Positions 54,394 through 63,707 of a DNA stretch of 64,000 nt are shown here, piece by piece (positions within the stretch are counted from its first letter, which is position 1; the number at the start of each line of letters is the position of its first letter). A program made the translations under genes and the position numbers. The notes under the pieces were generated by a model. That model had not been told where the DNA came from. It worked only from the letters and a program-made list of their open reading frames with translations, and did no database searches. The stretch comes from Paenibacillus sp. SZ31 (GTDB taxonomy: Bacteria > Bacillota > Bacilli > Paenibacillales > Paenibacillaceae), in assembly GCF_012912005.1 (NCBI RefSeq), contig NZ_JABBEA010000002.1, positions 496,001 through 560,000 on the forward strand, in the 5' to 3' direction.

Positions 54394-54453
54394 CTGCCCC
54401 TATCCTCATTTTTTTTGACATATCAAACCGCTAATGCAAGCCTAATCAACAAA

Positions 54454-54493
54454 GATGTACTCCCAATGACCACAATATGAACGGAATATGAAC
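54454..54493 (-). promoter_or_regulatory. regulon repeat, copy C
   Basis: Half-sites GTTCATAT at complement of 54486-54493 and 54475-54482, 11 bp apart, then a diverged spacer and the conserved AGTACAT. It precedes the hydrolase gene at 53407-54393. Confidence 0.6.
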
Positions 54494-54495
54494 AA

Positions 54496-54549
54496 GCAAA
54501 AAAATGCCATGAGTAACATACAAGGAAGCTTGCATGTTACTCATGGCAT
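54496..54549 (-). terminator. strong terminator of the two-component operon
   Basis: A perfect 16-bp stem ATGCCATGAGTAACAT/ATGTTACTCATGGCAT, with an additional CAAG/CTTG inner pairing, followed by seven T residues on the minus strand. Confidence 0.88.
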
Positions 54550-54606
54550 GAGAATTTGGTTTAGATGCTTCGAAGGATATTCTATTCATTCACCTGTCCT
54601 GTGAGC

Positions 54607-55977
54607 CTAACTATCCGTTGGTGGATGGATGGGCAACGTGATTATAAAGGTCGTGCCTTGACCAGGTTCGCTTTCCACTCGGATGTCACCCTGATGAAGT
54701 GATACGATCTGTTTAACGATTGCTAGTCCCATACCACTCCCGTCGTATTTACGACTGTGGGAACGATCTGCCTTGAAAAAGCGCTCGAATATACGCTTCT
54801 GGTCTTCCAGGGGAATACCAATGCCCGTGTCGGATATTCGAACAGTCACATTTTTGAAATCCTCTTCCATGCTGACTTTAATCATACCGCCATCCTTGGA
54901 GAACTTGATGCTATTTCCGAGAATGTTCGTCCATACCTGATTTAACTGATCGTGGTCAGCCGTTACCTTAACGTTCTCCAAATCAAGCTCGAAATGAATG
55001 TTACGCCCGGACCATTGCGGCTGAAGTGCCACGATGACCCGCCTGATCTGTTCATCAAGGCTTAAGGTGTTGAGCCGTAGTTGCTGGGACTGCGATTCAA
55101 GTAAACTCAGTTTGAGCAGGCTATCGCTCATTTTGGACATTCGTTTCGCTTCAGAGATGATAATATCCAGGTAACGGTTTCGTTCTTGTTCCGAGAGGTT
55201 GACTTGCTTCAGTGCTGAAGCGTAACCGGATATCGAGGTGAGCGGAGACTGAACCTCGTGCGAAACATTCGTAACGAATTCCCTGCGCATCTGCTCCAAC
55301 TGCTTCAGATCATGCATCATTTCTTCAAAGCTGCGGGCCAACGTGCCAATCTCAGTCGTTTGCTTAATATTCAGTTTGACATTGAAATCTCCAGCTGCAA
55401 TCCGCTTGGTTGCTTTGGTCAATTTCTTGATCGGTCTCACCAGATATACAGAGGCAACGAGAATTAACAAACTTCCTGCAATCAACGAACAGCTTGCAAA
55501 GATTAAGCCCCACTTGATCACAAAAGAGGTTGAAGGTGGCGCGAGTGTTTCCAAAAATATCCCTTTCGTTCCCGTCTCCGTTTTCAACGGTAACCCTAAG
55601 AACCCTGTAGCAATCCCACTCGTTGTTTCTTGAACAACGCCCCCATCTAACACTTTCTTCAGTTGCTCGCTCGTCACAGCAGCAGACTTATGTCCGTTAA
55701 GTTTTCCGTAAGTCTTGAACTCACCCGAAGGTTCGTAAATTCGAATATGATAGGAGCTGAGCTGTTTCATTCCACTGACGTACAAGTCCGCTTCACTCAC
55801 GGGGAGGGCCTTATAGATCTGCACAACGTCTTGTCCGAAGTTTCTTAGGTTAATTTGAGCGTTTTCGTTTAATTTTTCTTCAAATATCCAGGTAGACACA
55901 AAAAATGAAATGATCGTACCAGCGATAACAGACCCCAAAAAGGTCAGGACCACACGAATATATATGGATCGGATCAT
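54607..55977 (-). CDS. sensor histidine kinase with extracellular sensor domain
   Basis: 456 residues. Transmembrane helix 1 (8-30), extracellular domain (31-150, containing YVSGMKQLSSYHIRIYEPSG), helix 2 (about 152-175), HAMP (KLTKATKRIAAGDFNVKL), HisKA with phosphoacceptor in TNVSHEVQSPLTSISGYA, and HATPase with VWTNILGNSIKFSKDGG, SDTGIGIP and GSGMGLAIVKQI. It overlaps the response regulator by four bases. The neighbouring hydrolase genes with shared repeats are its probable regulon, by position. Confidence 0.92.
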   Translation of the reverse strand: MIRSIYIRVVLTFLGSVIAGTIISFFVSTWIFEEKLNENAQINLRNFGQDVVQIYKALPVSEADLYVSGMKQLSSYHIRIYEPSGEFKTYGKLNGHKSAAVTSEQLKKVLDGGVVQETTSGIATGFLGLPLKTETGTKGIFLETLAPPSTSFVIKWGLIFASCSLIAGSLLILVASVYLVRPIKKLTKATKRIAAGDFNVKLNIKQTTEIGTLARSFEEMMHDLKQLEQMRREFVTNVSHEVQSPLTSISGYASALKQVNLSEQERNRYLDIIISEAKRMSKMSDSLLKLSLLESQSQQLRLNTLSLDEQIRRVIVALQPQWSGRNIHFELDLENVKVTADHDQLNQVWTNILGNSIKFSKDGGMIKVSMEEDFKNVTVRISDTGIGIPLEDQKRIFERFFKADRSHSRKYDGSGMGLAIVKQIVSLHQGDIRVESEPGQGTTFIITLPIHPPTDS

Positions 55978-56648
55978 TCATAGACCTCAAGTCTGTACCC
56001 CAGCCCACGCACCGTTTCAATCCGAAAATCAGGTGTAGTTGCGAATCGTTCGCGCAGGCGTTTAATATGTACGTCTATTGTTCGATCATCTCCCGCGTAA
56101 TCAATACCCCATATCTGATCGATCAATTGCTCACGTGTATAGACTTGGCCTGGTGTTCCAGCAAGTTTATACAGAAGTTCAAACTCCTTAAGTGGTAACG
56201 TAAGCGACTCCGCGCCTCTCATTACCTTATACGTCTGACGGTCCAGAATAACATTACCAAACTGAATTGTATGTGTGGAGCCAATTTTGTATCGTTTGAG
56301 TAATGCTCGGACACGAGCGGTCAACTCTAATGGATCGAACGGTTTGGTCAAATAATCATCCGTACCCAGTTCGAACCCTTTCACCTTTTCCCAAGTCTCT
56401 CCTCTCGCCGTCAACATGAGTAATGGGAGGTCGGGATTGGCTCTTCGGAGTTCCTTGCACAGTGCCCAGCCGTCCATGACAGGCATCATAATATCAAGCA
56501 CAACCAGATCAACTGTCGTTTCACCATACAAAGTGAGAGCTTCCTTACCATCCGCAGCTTCCACTGTGGTGAACCCATCATTTTTGAGAAATAAACAGAC
56601 AAGTTCGCGAATATTCGCATCGTCGTCAGCAACGAGTATAGTAGCCAT
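55974..56648 (-). CDS. OmpR-family response regulator
   Basis: 224 residues. Receiver with VADDDANIREL, phosphoacceptor in LVVLDIMMPVMDGW, MLTARGET and KPFDPLEL; winged helix with LTLPLKEFELLYKLAGTPGQVYTREQLIDQIWG and RTIDVHIKRLRERF. Ribosome binding site GGAGAGG. It is the best candidate for binding the GTTCATAT-N3-GTTCATAT repeats: OmpR/PhoB-type dimers bind 11-bp-period direct repeats. This link is inferred. Confidence 0.93.
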   Translation of the reverse strand: MATILVADDDANIRELVCLFLKNDGFTTVEAADGKEALTLYGETTVDLVVLDIMMPVMDGWALCKELRRANPDLPLLMLTARGETWEKVKGFELGTDDYLTKPFDPLELTARVRALLKRYKIGSTHTIQFGNVILDRQTYKVMRGAESLTLPLKEFELLYKLAGTPGQVYTREQLIDQIWGIDYAGDDRTIDVHIKRLRERFATTPDFRIETVRGLGYRLEVYE

Positions 56649-56719
56649 AGATTTTTTCTGTCCTCTCCGTTACGTTTAAATATAGTTCAACTTATAAAGT
56701 AAATAGTAAAATATCCTAC

Positions 56720-57253
56720 TTATAATAAGTCCACAGCAAACATCGTATGTTCTTTCAACGTTCCCTGGATTGGTACAGGCTGTGACCCATTCTCCTTGAA
56801 TCCTGCTTTTTGAAGGACACGAATGGAACCTGTATTATCGGGTACAGCGCCAGCTTCAATTCGAGTAATTTCAGTTTCGTGTTTGGCAAATTCCAGCACA
56901 CATTGCAAGGCTTCGCTCATATATCCTTTTCCTTGATGCAGAATATCGGTCACATAACCAACGATCCATTTTGGGGTAGAATCCAATATGATCTCGAACA
57001 CTGAAATCTCACCGACGAGTTCATCCGTTGTATTCAGAAAAATACCGAAGGAAAATCGTTTCCCGTCTTCTCTTTTCTTGTCCCAGCTCTCAATGAGTGA
57101 CCTTTGTCCTTCCAAACTATAAAAAGACTCGTCCCGATTACTCGCTGATATATTCTCAATTTCCGCACGATTGCGAACCTGTAGATCCAGAAGTAATGAC
57201 GCATCTTCCACATTCCAAAATCTCACATAGATACGTTCTGCACTATATTTCAT
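56720..57253 (-). CDS. GNAT acetyltransferase (RimJ/RimL type)
   Basis: 177 residues with the GNAT acetyl-CoA core: GEISVFEI, WIVGYVTDILHQGKGYMSEA (Q/RxxGxG/A loop) and ALQCVLEFA, then GSIRVLQKAGFKENG. It resembles enzymes acetylating ribosomal-protein N termini or antibiotics. Ribosome binding site AGAGGAGG. It follows the TetR gene by 44 bases and may be co-transcribed with it. Confidence 0.9.
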   Translation of the reverse strand: MKYSAERIYVRFWNVEDASLLLDLQVRNRAEIENISASNRDESFYSLEGQRSLIESWDKKREDGKRFSFGIFLNTTDELVGEISVFEIILDSTPKWIVGYVTDILHQGKGYMSEALQCVLEFAKHETEITRIEAGAVPDNTGSIRVLQKAGFKENGSQPVPIQGTLKEHTMFAVDLL

Positions 57254-57297
57254 TCATTATTCCTCCTCTATTAACGTTAGGTGCAATTGTAGCATGA

Positions 57298-57903
57298 TTA
57301 TATCAGGTCATTATATGAGTACGAGCGAATCAACGAGAATTGTTTCGCCAGAAAATGCGGGGAATAAGGCATGTCGTTGCGCAGCCAGGCGACGATGGTA
57401 CCAATCAGGGCGGAAGAACCGTACCAGATTGCAATCTCCTTGTGAATGCCGGATTCTTCAAGTTCATCCTCCATCTCCACCCGATCAATTTTAGCTTTGA
57501 CCAGCGTACTCAGCAATTTGAGCAGTCGTTCGGTAAAAATCGGTGTGCGCTTCGTGGCAAGTACCACCTGATAGAACGAGGCGTTCTCTGCAAAATGCTC
57601 CAGTAACTTGACCAGAACAGGCCAAGCCTCTTCCGTCCTTTGCTTCTCAAAATGAGGGGCATATTCGTCCACGATTCGTTCAATATGCTCGATCATCTCG
57701 TCAGCCATCTTCTCCATCATATCCGTAATATCGCGATAGTGCAGGTAGAAGGTTACCCGATTGATCGTCGCTCGTTCGGCAATTTTGTTTACTGACAATT
57801 TTTCAATATCCATTTCCTGCAGCAATTCAACAAATGCACCTCGAATTAACTGGCGCGTTCGCAATATTCTTGGGTCCACGGCTGATTTCTTCTCTTCTTT
57901 CAC
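57298..57903 (-). CDS. TetR-family transcriptional regulator
   Basis: 201 residues. N-terminal helix-turn-helix LSVNKIAERATINRVTFYLHY and a helical C-terminal domain (TetR_C_33-like). The start is GTG after AAGGAGGG. It is divergent from an MFS drug exporter and most likely represses it. Confidence 0.9.
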   Translation of the reverse strand: MKEEKKSAVDPRILRTRQLIRGAFVELLQEMDIEKLSVNKIAERATINRVTFYLHYRDITDMMEKMADEMIEHIERIVDEYAPHFEKQRTEEAWPVLVKLLEHFAENASFYQVVLATKRTPIFTERLLKLLSTLVKAKIDRVEMEDELEESGIHKEIAIWYGSSALIGTIVAWLRNDMPYSPHFLAKQFSLIRSYSYNDLI

Positions 57904-58024
57904 GTGTATCCCTCCTTCAAATTTTAAACATTACAATTTTAAACAAACAGTCGTTTATTCTTCATTTAAACAACGAATTCGATTTTTTTGTAAAATAAAC
58001 AACGAAAACACATCATAACGTAAA

Positions 58025-58088
58025 TTGTAATCTGTCCGAATATGTATATAATTCAATAAATACAATGTAAACTATACAACACGTTGTA
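58025..58088 (+). promoter_or_regulatory. exporter promoter with candidate TetR operator
   Basis: TTGTAA (58025-58030) and TATAAT (58047-58052) are 16 bases apart. A palindrome TACAAC-AC-GTTGTA (58075-58088) lies just downstream, over the early transcript. AAACAACGA also occurs twice in the same gap (near 57967 and 58000) and could be further half-sites. Binding by the divergent TetR protein is inferred. Confidence 0.5.
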
Positions 58089-58124
58089 AATTTAGTCACG
58101 CGTGGATTGAAAGGATGAAAAGGA

Positions 58125-59624
58125 TTGAGTCAGGCTAGAGTACAAGATGAATTAACCGTAAAGAAAGGCCCCATCCTGTTTATCATGATTTTGGGAGCCT
58201 TCCTTGCAACGTTGAATCAAACGATCATGAGTGTTGCTACACCGGAGCTGATGGGTGATTTTAATATCTCCGCCGCAACAGCACAGTGGTTAACGACAGG
58301 TTACATGCTGGTGAACGGGGTGCTGATCCCCATCACGGCATACTTCATGCAACGCTTTTCAACCAAGCAATTATTCCAAGCTTCCATGTTTATTTTCCTG
58401 ATTGGTACCATCGTATCCGCTCTTGCAAGCAATTTCGGTACATTGCTGACAGGACGCATGATTCAAGCAGCGGGCGCCGGCATTATCATGCCGCTCTTGA
58501 TGAACGTTATTTTGACCTTGTTTGCTCCTGAAAAACGAGGATCTGCAATGGGTATGGTTGGTTTTGCCATCATTTTCGCTCCTGCAATTGGGCCTACCCT
58601 TGCCGGTTATATTCTGGAGAACTACTCTTGGCAAACGATGTTCTACGGCATGATTCCATTAACTCTTATTGTCATTGCCTTTGCGTTTGTATACCTGAAG
58701 AATGTATCCGAACGGGTCAGCACGAAGTTCGACACGATGAGTGTTGTACTATCCACCATCGGCTTCGGCGCATTGCTGTATGGCTTCAGCAGAGCAGGAA
58801 GTCTGGGATGGTCAAGTGCAGAAGTCCTTATCTGTATTGCTGCTGGTATTGTTTCTCTTGCGCTGTTCACATGGCGTCAGCTCGCTTCAGATACTCCCCT
58901 GCTTGATCTGCGGGCTTTCAAGTACAACATGTTCTCCTTGACCACGGTCATCAGTATCGCGATTACGATGATCATGTATGCTGACATGATGTTGCTTCCC
59001 TTGTACCTCCAGAACGCACGTGGTTACACTGCACTGGAGTCCGGATTATTACTTCTTCCAGGTGCCCTTGTCATGGGCTTCCTAATGCCTGTAGCGGGAA
59101 AATTGTTTGACCGATTTGGAGCCAAATGGCTGGCTGTTATTGGGATGGTGATCACCATCGTGACGACAATTGGTTTCATTGACTTAACGGATTCAACCAG
59201 TTATGGTTACCTGGTATTAATGTCAACTGGCCGCCGAATTGGTATGGCTTTGCTCATGATGCCGATTCAAACTGCGGGGCTTAACCAACTGCCACCAAGA
59301 CTCGGTGCACATGGTACAGCCATCTCCAACACCGTGAGACAAGTTGCTGGTGCTGTAGGTACTTCATTGCTCGTGAGTGTCATGACCTCCCGTACAACAA
59401 CACACGTACAAGATATGATAGCGACTGGTGCAGCCAATGGTCTCAGTCAACAACAGCTTGCCACAGAATCCATGATCCAGGGTATCAATGATGCTTATGT
59501 CGTGATCATCGGGATCGCGGTTGTGGGATTGGTTCTTTCCTTCTTTATCAAACGTACCAAACAAGCGAAAGAGGAAGAAATCAAACAGGTTGTTAGACAA
59601 AAAGTTTCCATGAATTCGAATTAA
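58125..59624 (+). CDS. MFS multidrug exporter, DHA2 (EmrB/QacA) family
   Basis: 499 residues with 14 transmembrane helices. Characteristic DHA2 motifs: LGAFLATLNQTIMSVATPEL in helix 1, QWLTTGYMLVNGVLIPITAY, motif A-like LTGRMIQAAGAGIIMPL and motif C in APAIGPTLAGYIL. The C-terminal tail is charged. It starts at TTG after AAAGGA. It exports drugs or metabolites using the proton gradient and is probably controlled by the divergent TetR protein. Confidence 0.93.
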   Translation: MSQARVQDELTVKKGPILFIMILGAFLATLNQTIMSVATPELMGDFNISAATAQWLTTGYMLVNGVLIPITAYFMQRFSTKQLFQASMFIFLIGTIVSALASNFGTLLTGRMIQAAGAGIIMPLLMNVILTLFAPEKRGSAMGMVGFAIIFAPAIGPTLAGYILENYSWQTMFYGMIPLTLIVIAFAFVYLKNVSERVSTKFDTMSVVLSTIGFGALLYGFSRAGSLGWSSAEVLICIAAGIVSLALFTWRQLASDTPLLDLRAFKYNMFSLTTVISIAITMIMYADMMLLPLYLQNARGYTALESGLLLLPGALVMGFLMPVAGKLFDRFGAKWLAVIGMVITIVTTIGFIDLTDSTSYGYLVLMSTGRRIGMALLMMPIQTAGLNQLPPRLGAHGTAISNTVRQVAGAVGTSLLVSVMTSRTTTHVQDMIATGAANGLSQQQLATESMIQGINDAYVVIIGIAVVGLVLSFFIKRTKQAKEEEIKQVVRQKVSMNSN

Positions 59625-59654
59625 GGTATTCAGCCTCATAATTGCTTCCATAAC

Positions 59655-59697
59655 AAAGCGGCAGATCAAGACGTTTACGTCTGATCTGCCGCTTTTT
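59655..59697. terminator. bidirectional terminator
   Basis: AAAGCGGCAGATCA pairs with TGATCTGCCGCTTT, extended by GACGT/ACGTC, between convergent genes; five T residues follow on the plus strand. Confidence 0.88.
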
Positions 59698-59725
59698 AGG
59701 TTGTATCCCGTATGAACCTTTCCCT

Positions 59726-60958
59726 CTACCCAACGATCTTCACTGGCAGATGGGTCAACGACTGTCCCGGAGCTGAAGTGGCCAGATTATTCTCCAGATC
59801 AAAGGATTGCACCGGTTCGATCCGAGCGATCTTCTCCACAAATGCAGTCAAGACAATGCTGAGTTCCATTCTTGCCAGCGGGGCACCCAGACAAAAGTGT
59901 GGGCCATTGCCAAAGGTAAGATGTTTTTTGTTATTCCGACGATGAATGTTTAGCTCAAACGGGTCTTCAAACATCTGCTCGTCCATATTGGCTGCACTCA
60001 TCCAGGAGATGACAACATCTCCTTTTTTCAAATCTACTCCGAGCAGTTGATTATCCTGCTTCACTGTCCGATGCCGCTTGGCATTATGAAACCGATAACG
60101 AAGCATTTCCTCGACTGCGAGTGGAACTAACTCGGGATTCTGTCTTAGTTGATCATACAGACTCGGGTCATCATACAGGAAGGAATAGAACGTATTTGAA
60201 ACCATATGGCTAGTAGTCTCAATACCGGCTCCGAGCAGAAGCATGGTCGTGCGAACAACCTCATCCTCCGTGAACTTCTCACCCTCCACATCAACATTCA
60301 ACAGATCCGTAATGATATCCTCACCAGGATGGGACCGTTTATGAACCACAATAGGGTACAGGAATTGATAATACTCTTGCGCTGCAGTCTGCTTTTTCAG
60401 TTCACTCTCTTCAGCAGTCTTCGGATTGGTGGGTTGAAACAGAATATCTACCCAGTTCTTGAAGCGGTGACTGTCTGTGAGAGGGATGCCGAGCAGGTCA
60501 GCCATAACCATCGAAGGCAGCGGAGCAGCCAACGCTTGAACAATATCAATGGTCGTATTCGGCTCAATATCGGCTACCAGCTGCTGCGCAATGTTGCGAA
60601 TGCGTGGCTCCCAGTTTTTCAGACTACGGGGTGTAAAAGCAGCGGACAACAACGAACGACTTTTTTGATGACGGGGAGGATCGATACTTGAGATATTTAA
60701 TTTGTCCGGAGGTGTGCCTTCGTTGTTCTTCGCTCCAACCGCAATGGTTGTTCGAGTTCCTTCAGCCGAAAAATAGGTATGATTACTCAGGACCTGCTTC
60801 ACATCATCGTATCTGAACACATTCCAGGTGTCTGTATCTTCGTGATAATACACAGGATGTTCGGACAGCATTTTTCGAAACCAGTGAAGTGGAAAAAACT
60901 CTTCGGATCTGGACTGGAACCCTGTGATGTCCTCAACGCGTATCACTTCTTTGTACAT
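59726..60958 (-). CDS. cytochrome P450
   Basis: 410 residues, a soluble bacterial P450. The I-helix oxygen-activation motif LLLGAGIETTSHM, the ExxR motif in AVEEMLRYR and the heme-ligand Cys in HLTFGNGPHFCLGAPLARME are present. The sequence style fits the CYP107/CYP109 type of Bacillales. No ferredoxin or ferredoxin reductase lies nearby, so electrons would come from elsewhere. The substrate (fatty acid, terpene or polyketide) is not evident. Monocistronic. Confidence 0.93.
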   Translation of the reverse strand: MYKEVIRVEDITGFQSRSEEFFPLHWFRKMLSEHPVYYHEDTDTWNVFRYDDVKQVLSNHTYFSAEGTRTTIAVGAKNNEGTPPDKLNISSIDPPRHQKSRSLLSAAFTPRSLKNWEPRIRNIAQQLVADIEPNTTIDIVQALAAPLPSMVMADLLGIPLTDSHRFKNWVDILFQPTNPKTAEESELKKQTAAQEYYQFLYPIVVHKRSHPGEDIITDLLNVDVEGEKFTEDEVVRTTMLLLGAGIETTSHMVSNTFYSFLYDDPSLYDQLRQNPELVPLAVEEMLRYRFHNAKRHRTVKQDNQLLGVDLKKGDVVISWMSAANMDEQMFEDPFELNIHRRNNKKHLTFGNGPHFCLGAPLARMELSIVLTAFVEKIARIEPVQSFDLENNLATSAPGQSLTHLPVKIVG

Positions 60959-61084
60959 TCGGAAGCCACCTCTCAGATTAGTTTCGTGATTGGTTACATA
61001 GGTACCTGAATTGACAGTTCAGCACCTGATTCCATTTTATACCACTCGTTCATTTATTGATATAAATCATTTGAAATAAAACAG

Positions 61085-61110
61085 AAAAACCCCTTAATAT
61101 AAGGAGTTTT
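61085..61110 (-). terminator. terminator of the flavoprotein unit
   Basis: AAAAC and CCTTA pair with TAAGG and GTTTT with one mismatch; T-rich on the minus strand. Confidence 0.65.
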
Positions 61111-61170
61111 CGCTTTATACGAATCGTATATTATAATCGGTGTTTCAGAGATTTACGCGACACAAACCAA

Positions 61171-61458
61171 TCAATCGCCTAGTTTCGCCAATGCTTCCTG
61201 AAGCTGCTCCAGCTGTGCAGACAGGGTTTCAATCCAATTCTGTGTTTGGTTTGCCTTCTCCATTAAGACTTGCTCGTCCGAACCATCTTTCGATGCTTTA
61301 CCAATTGGTGATGACTTCAATTCCGACAATTCGCGTTCGTATGTTTCTTGTTTCTCCAAGACTATTCGCAGTTCTTCTTTCGTCGTACCGATCTGATGCT
61401 CCAAATATATGAGGTCGGACGAGTTCGCTCCATCGGATAAACGTTGTGAATATGTCAT
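61171..61458 (-). CDS. small coiled-coil protein
   Basis: 95 residues, mostly charged helix (LIYLEHQIGTTKEELRIVLE, then NQTQNWIETLSAQLEQLQEA) with a polar break in the middle (SSPIGKASKDGSDEQ). Two helices forming a coiled-coil hairpin are likely. No family recognised. Its start overlaps the end of the flavoprotein gene by four bases (ATGA), so translation is coupled. Confidence 0.7.
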   Translation of the reverse strand: MTYSQRLSDGANSSDLIYLEHQIGTTKEELRIVLEKQETYERELSELKSSPIGKASKDGSDEQVLMEKANQTQNWIETLSAQLEQLQEALAKLGD

Positions 61459-62597
61459 GAGTCACCTCTTTCAATTTCATCCATTGCTTTGCCAACAGTG
61501 TAGGGCTCAATATCAATATCCAGTTCCATGCCGAGAGCTAGTTTCGCCAGTTGACTCCCGATAAAAGGACCCATGGTCAAGCCAGAGGCGCCAAGTCCGT
61601 TCGCTGTAATCAGACCCTGCCAGCCCGGCACAGCCCCCATTACAGGCAGAAAGCCAGGTGTGAACGGACGAAACCCAACTCGTACTTCCTGGAATGTGCT
61701 ATTTGCAAGACCTGGTGCCAGTTCCAAGCCTTTATTCAAAACCTCCTGCATGCCCCCTGCGGTTACTCTTGTATCATAACCCTCTACATCATTTTCATGA
61801 GTGGCTCCAATCACAATCTTCTGTTGATCAAAGGCCAGGAGGTATTGGTCAGACGGTGGCATAATCACGGGCCAGTTGCCCGTATCCTCCCCATCCTTAA
61901 CATGTAGATGCATAATTTGTGCCTTTTGATAGTGCACTTTAAAGTGTATGCCGAGTGGCTTCAGCAGTGCATTGGCCCATGCACCTGCACAGACAATGAC
62001 TTCATCTGCCAGGAAACTCTGACCATTAACCGTCACACCAATGACCCGATCTGCTTCGTATTGAAGCGTGGCGTCTCCATGGATCACTTCTGCTCCATTT
62101 CGCTGTGCAGACCGGATTAAGGCATCGCGCAGCGCCCGTCCATCTATACGTGCAGCACCGCTGATATGTACGGATTGATAATGTTCCTCCAGCAGTGGAA
62201 AACGTTCATGGGTTTCTTTTGCATCAAGAGGTGTAATCTCACCAATCTCCGGTGCATCTGCTTTGCGAAGGTGGGCCCTCTCTTCCATCTTGTTGATTTT
62301 GTCCACATCCGTATGAATACTGAGCGCACCCACTTGAGCATATCCCGTTTCCGTTTCTCCTTCACTCTCAAGCTCCGCTATGATGCCCGGGTAGAACCGC
62401 GCACCAGCCTTGGCGAGCTGATACCAGTCCTGATTACGTCGCTGTGACAGCCATGGACAGATGATACCGGCAGCTGCATCCGTTGCCTGTCCTATATCTT
62501 TTCGGTCTATGATGATGACCTCTGCGCCCAGTTTGGCTAATTGATAGGCTGTTGATGCCCCCAGAATACCCGATCCGACTACGATGACTTTCTTCAT
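61455..62597 (-). CDS. FAD-dependent oxidoreductase, DAO family (D-amino acid dehydrogenase/glycine oxidase-like)
   Basis: About 380 residues. FAD dinucleotide motif KKVIVVGSGILGASTAYQLA, then IIIDRKDIGQATDAAAGII and the C-terminal VGFRPFTPGFLPVMGAVPGW and GLGASGLTMGPFIGSQLAKL, typical of DAO-type amine oxidases. It would deaminate a D-amino acid or sarcosine-like amine. The ATG at 62597 follows a purine-rich AAGGAAAGGGA; the frame open to 62621 includes that site. It is divergent from an AraC-type gene across 294 bases. Confidence 0.87.
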   Translation of the reverse strand: MKKVIVVGSGILGASTAYQLAKLGAEVIIIDRKDIGQATDAAAGIICPWLSQRRNQDWYQLAKAGARFYPGIIAELESEGETETGYAQVGALSIHTDVDKINKMEERAHLRKADAPEIGEITPLDAKETHERFPLLEEHYQSVHISGAARIDGRALRDALIRSAQRNGAEVIHGDATLQYEADRVIGVTVNGQSFLADEVIVCAGAWANALLKPLGIHFKVHYQKAQIMHLHVKDGEDTGNWPVIMPPSDQYLLAFDQQKIVIGATHENDVEGYDTRVTAGGMQEVLNKGLELAPGLANSTFQEVRVGFRPFTPGFLPVMGAVPGWQGLITANGLGASGLTMGPFIGSQLAKLALGMELDIDIEPYTVGKAMDEIERGDS

Positions 62598-62752
62598 GTT
62601 TGCATCCCTTTCCTTAATCACTCATTCGTTATAGCGTATACTGTTTCGCATTCTGTTGGCAAGGCAGGCGTACTTTTAGATCTATAAATAGAGACTGATC
62701 AAGCTACGATGCATGCTAATGCATCCAATAAAGAACGGTTGGACTATATTTT

Positions 62753-62766
62753 TGAAAACGTTTTAT
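62753..62766 (+). promoter_or_regulatory. cre-like catabolite control site
   Basis: TGAAAACGTTTTAT matches 13 of 14 positions of the CcpA consensus TGWAARCGYTWNCW. It lies between the divergent DAO-type and AraC-type genes. A TATAAT-like box occurs downstream near 62812. Which gene it controls is not clear. Confidence 0.6.
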
Positions 62767-62891
62767 TATCGATCGTCAATCAATTAAAATAATTCCATTT
62801 ATGTAATATAATTCTTTCTAGGTTTCTTTTAACGCTGTAACCACGCCACTAACGCACATGATCCTTTAACGAAAAGAGGAATAACACGACG

Positions 62892-63707
62892 ATGCCGAAA
62901 CCTAGCATGGGGAATCCACTGGATACCGATATGCCGCTCATGATTACAGGGCAAAACCAGTTGACCGTTGATGAATTGATGAATTGGAGCGACCATTCAC
63001 GGGATTACAGCATTGTACAGTGCATCGGAGGAACAGGGCGAATCGCAGCAAAGAATCATGAATTTTCGATCAAAAAAGGAACCGCTCTCATTTTATTCCC
63101 GGAGGTAACATACCGTTACCACAATCTGAGTGATTCATTACGATTTGATTGTCTGTCTTTCAATGGCTATTTATTGCCAAGGTTCTTGCATACCTTGCAG
63201 ATCGGGGAGCTGCGCGCCTTCAAGCCGGATGGAATGCTTCATATCCTGTTGCATGAAATTACGTTGGCGCTGCAGTCCCGGCACAAGGATCAGATCTGGC
63301 ACGTATCCGCGTTACTGTACATGCTTTTGGTCAGATTAACCATTGAAGGTGAACGCTATAGTGCTTACGAACGTTCTGATGCCCGATTAAGATTGGATGA
63401 ACTCATTACTTTTATCAAACAAAATTATCATCAGGATATCTCTCTCCCCATGTTGGCTGAGCAGATGGACGTAACCGAACAGCACCTGAATCGGATATTC
63501 AAAAAAGAATTTCAAATGACTCCATTGGAGTATCTGACACGATATCGGTTGTTAAAAGCCAAGGAAATGCTCATAGAAAATGACGCCACTACCGCTCATG
63601 AAATAGCCAAAGCCGTTGGTTTCAACAGTGCCAGTTACTTTGGATCGGTGTTCAAAAAATACGAAGGGATCTCCCCTATCGAGCTACGCAAGCAGTATCT
63701 GGATTAA
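62892..63707 (+). CDS. AraC-family regulator with cupin-type sensor domain
   Basis: 271 residues. The N-terminal ~120 residues form a cupin-like beta barrel (YSIVQCIGGTGRIAAKNHEF, GTALILFPEVTYRYHN). The C-terminal helix-turn-helix pair contains ISLPMLAEQMDVTEQHLNRIF and IAKAVGFNSASYFGSVFKKY. This class usually senses sugars and activates carbohydrate uptake or degradation genes. Its stop overlaps the convergent HAD gene's stop by four bases. Confidence 0.9.
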   Translation: MPKPSMGNPLDTDMPLMITGQNQLTVDELMNWSDHSRDYSIVQCIGGTGRIAAKNHEFSIKKGTALILFPEVTYRYHNLSDSLRFDCLSFNGYLLPRFLHTLQIGELRAFKPDGMLHILLHEITLALQSRHKDQIWHVSALLYMLLVRLTIEGERYSAYERSDARLRLDELITFIKQNYHQDISLPMLAEQMDVTEQHLNRIFKKEFQMTPLEYLTRYRLLKAKEMLIENDATTAHEIAKAVGFNSASYFGSVFKKYEGISPIELRKQYLD

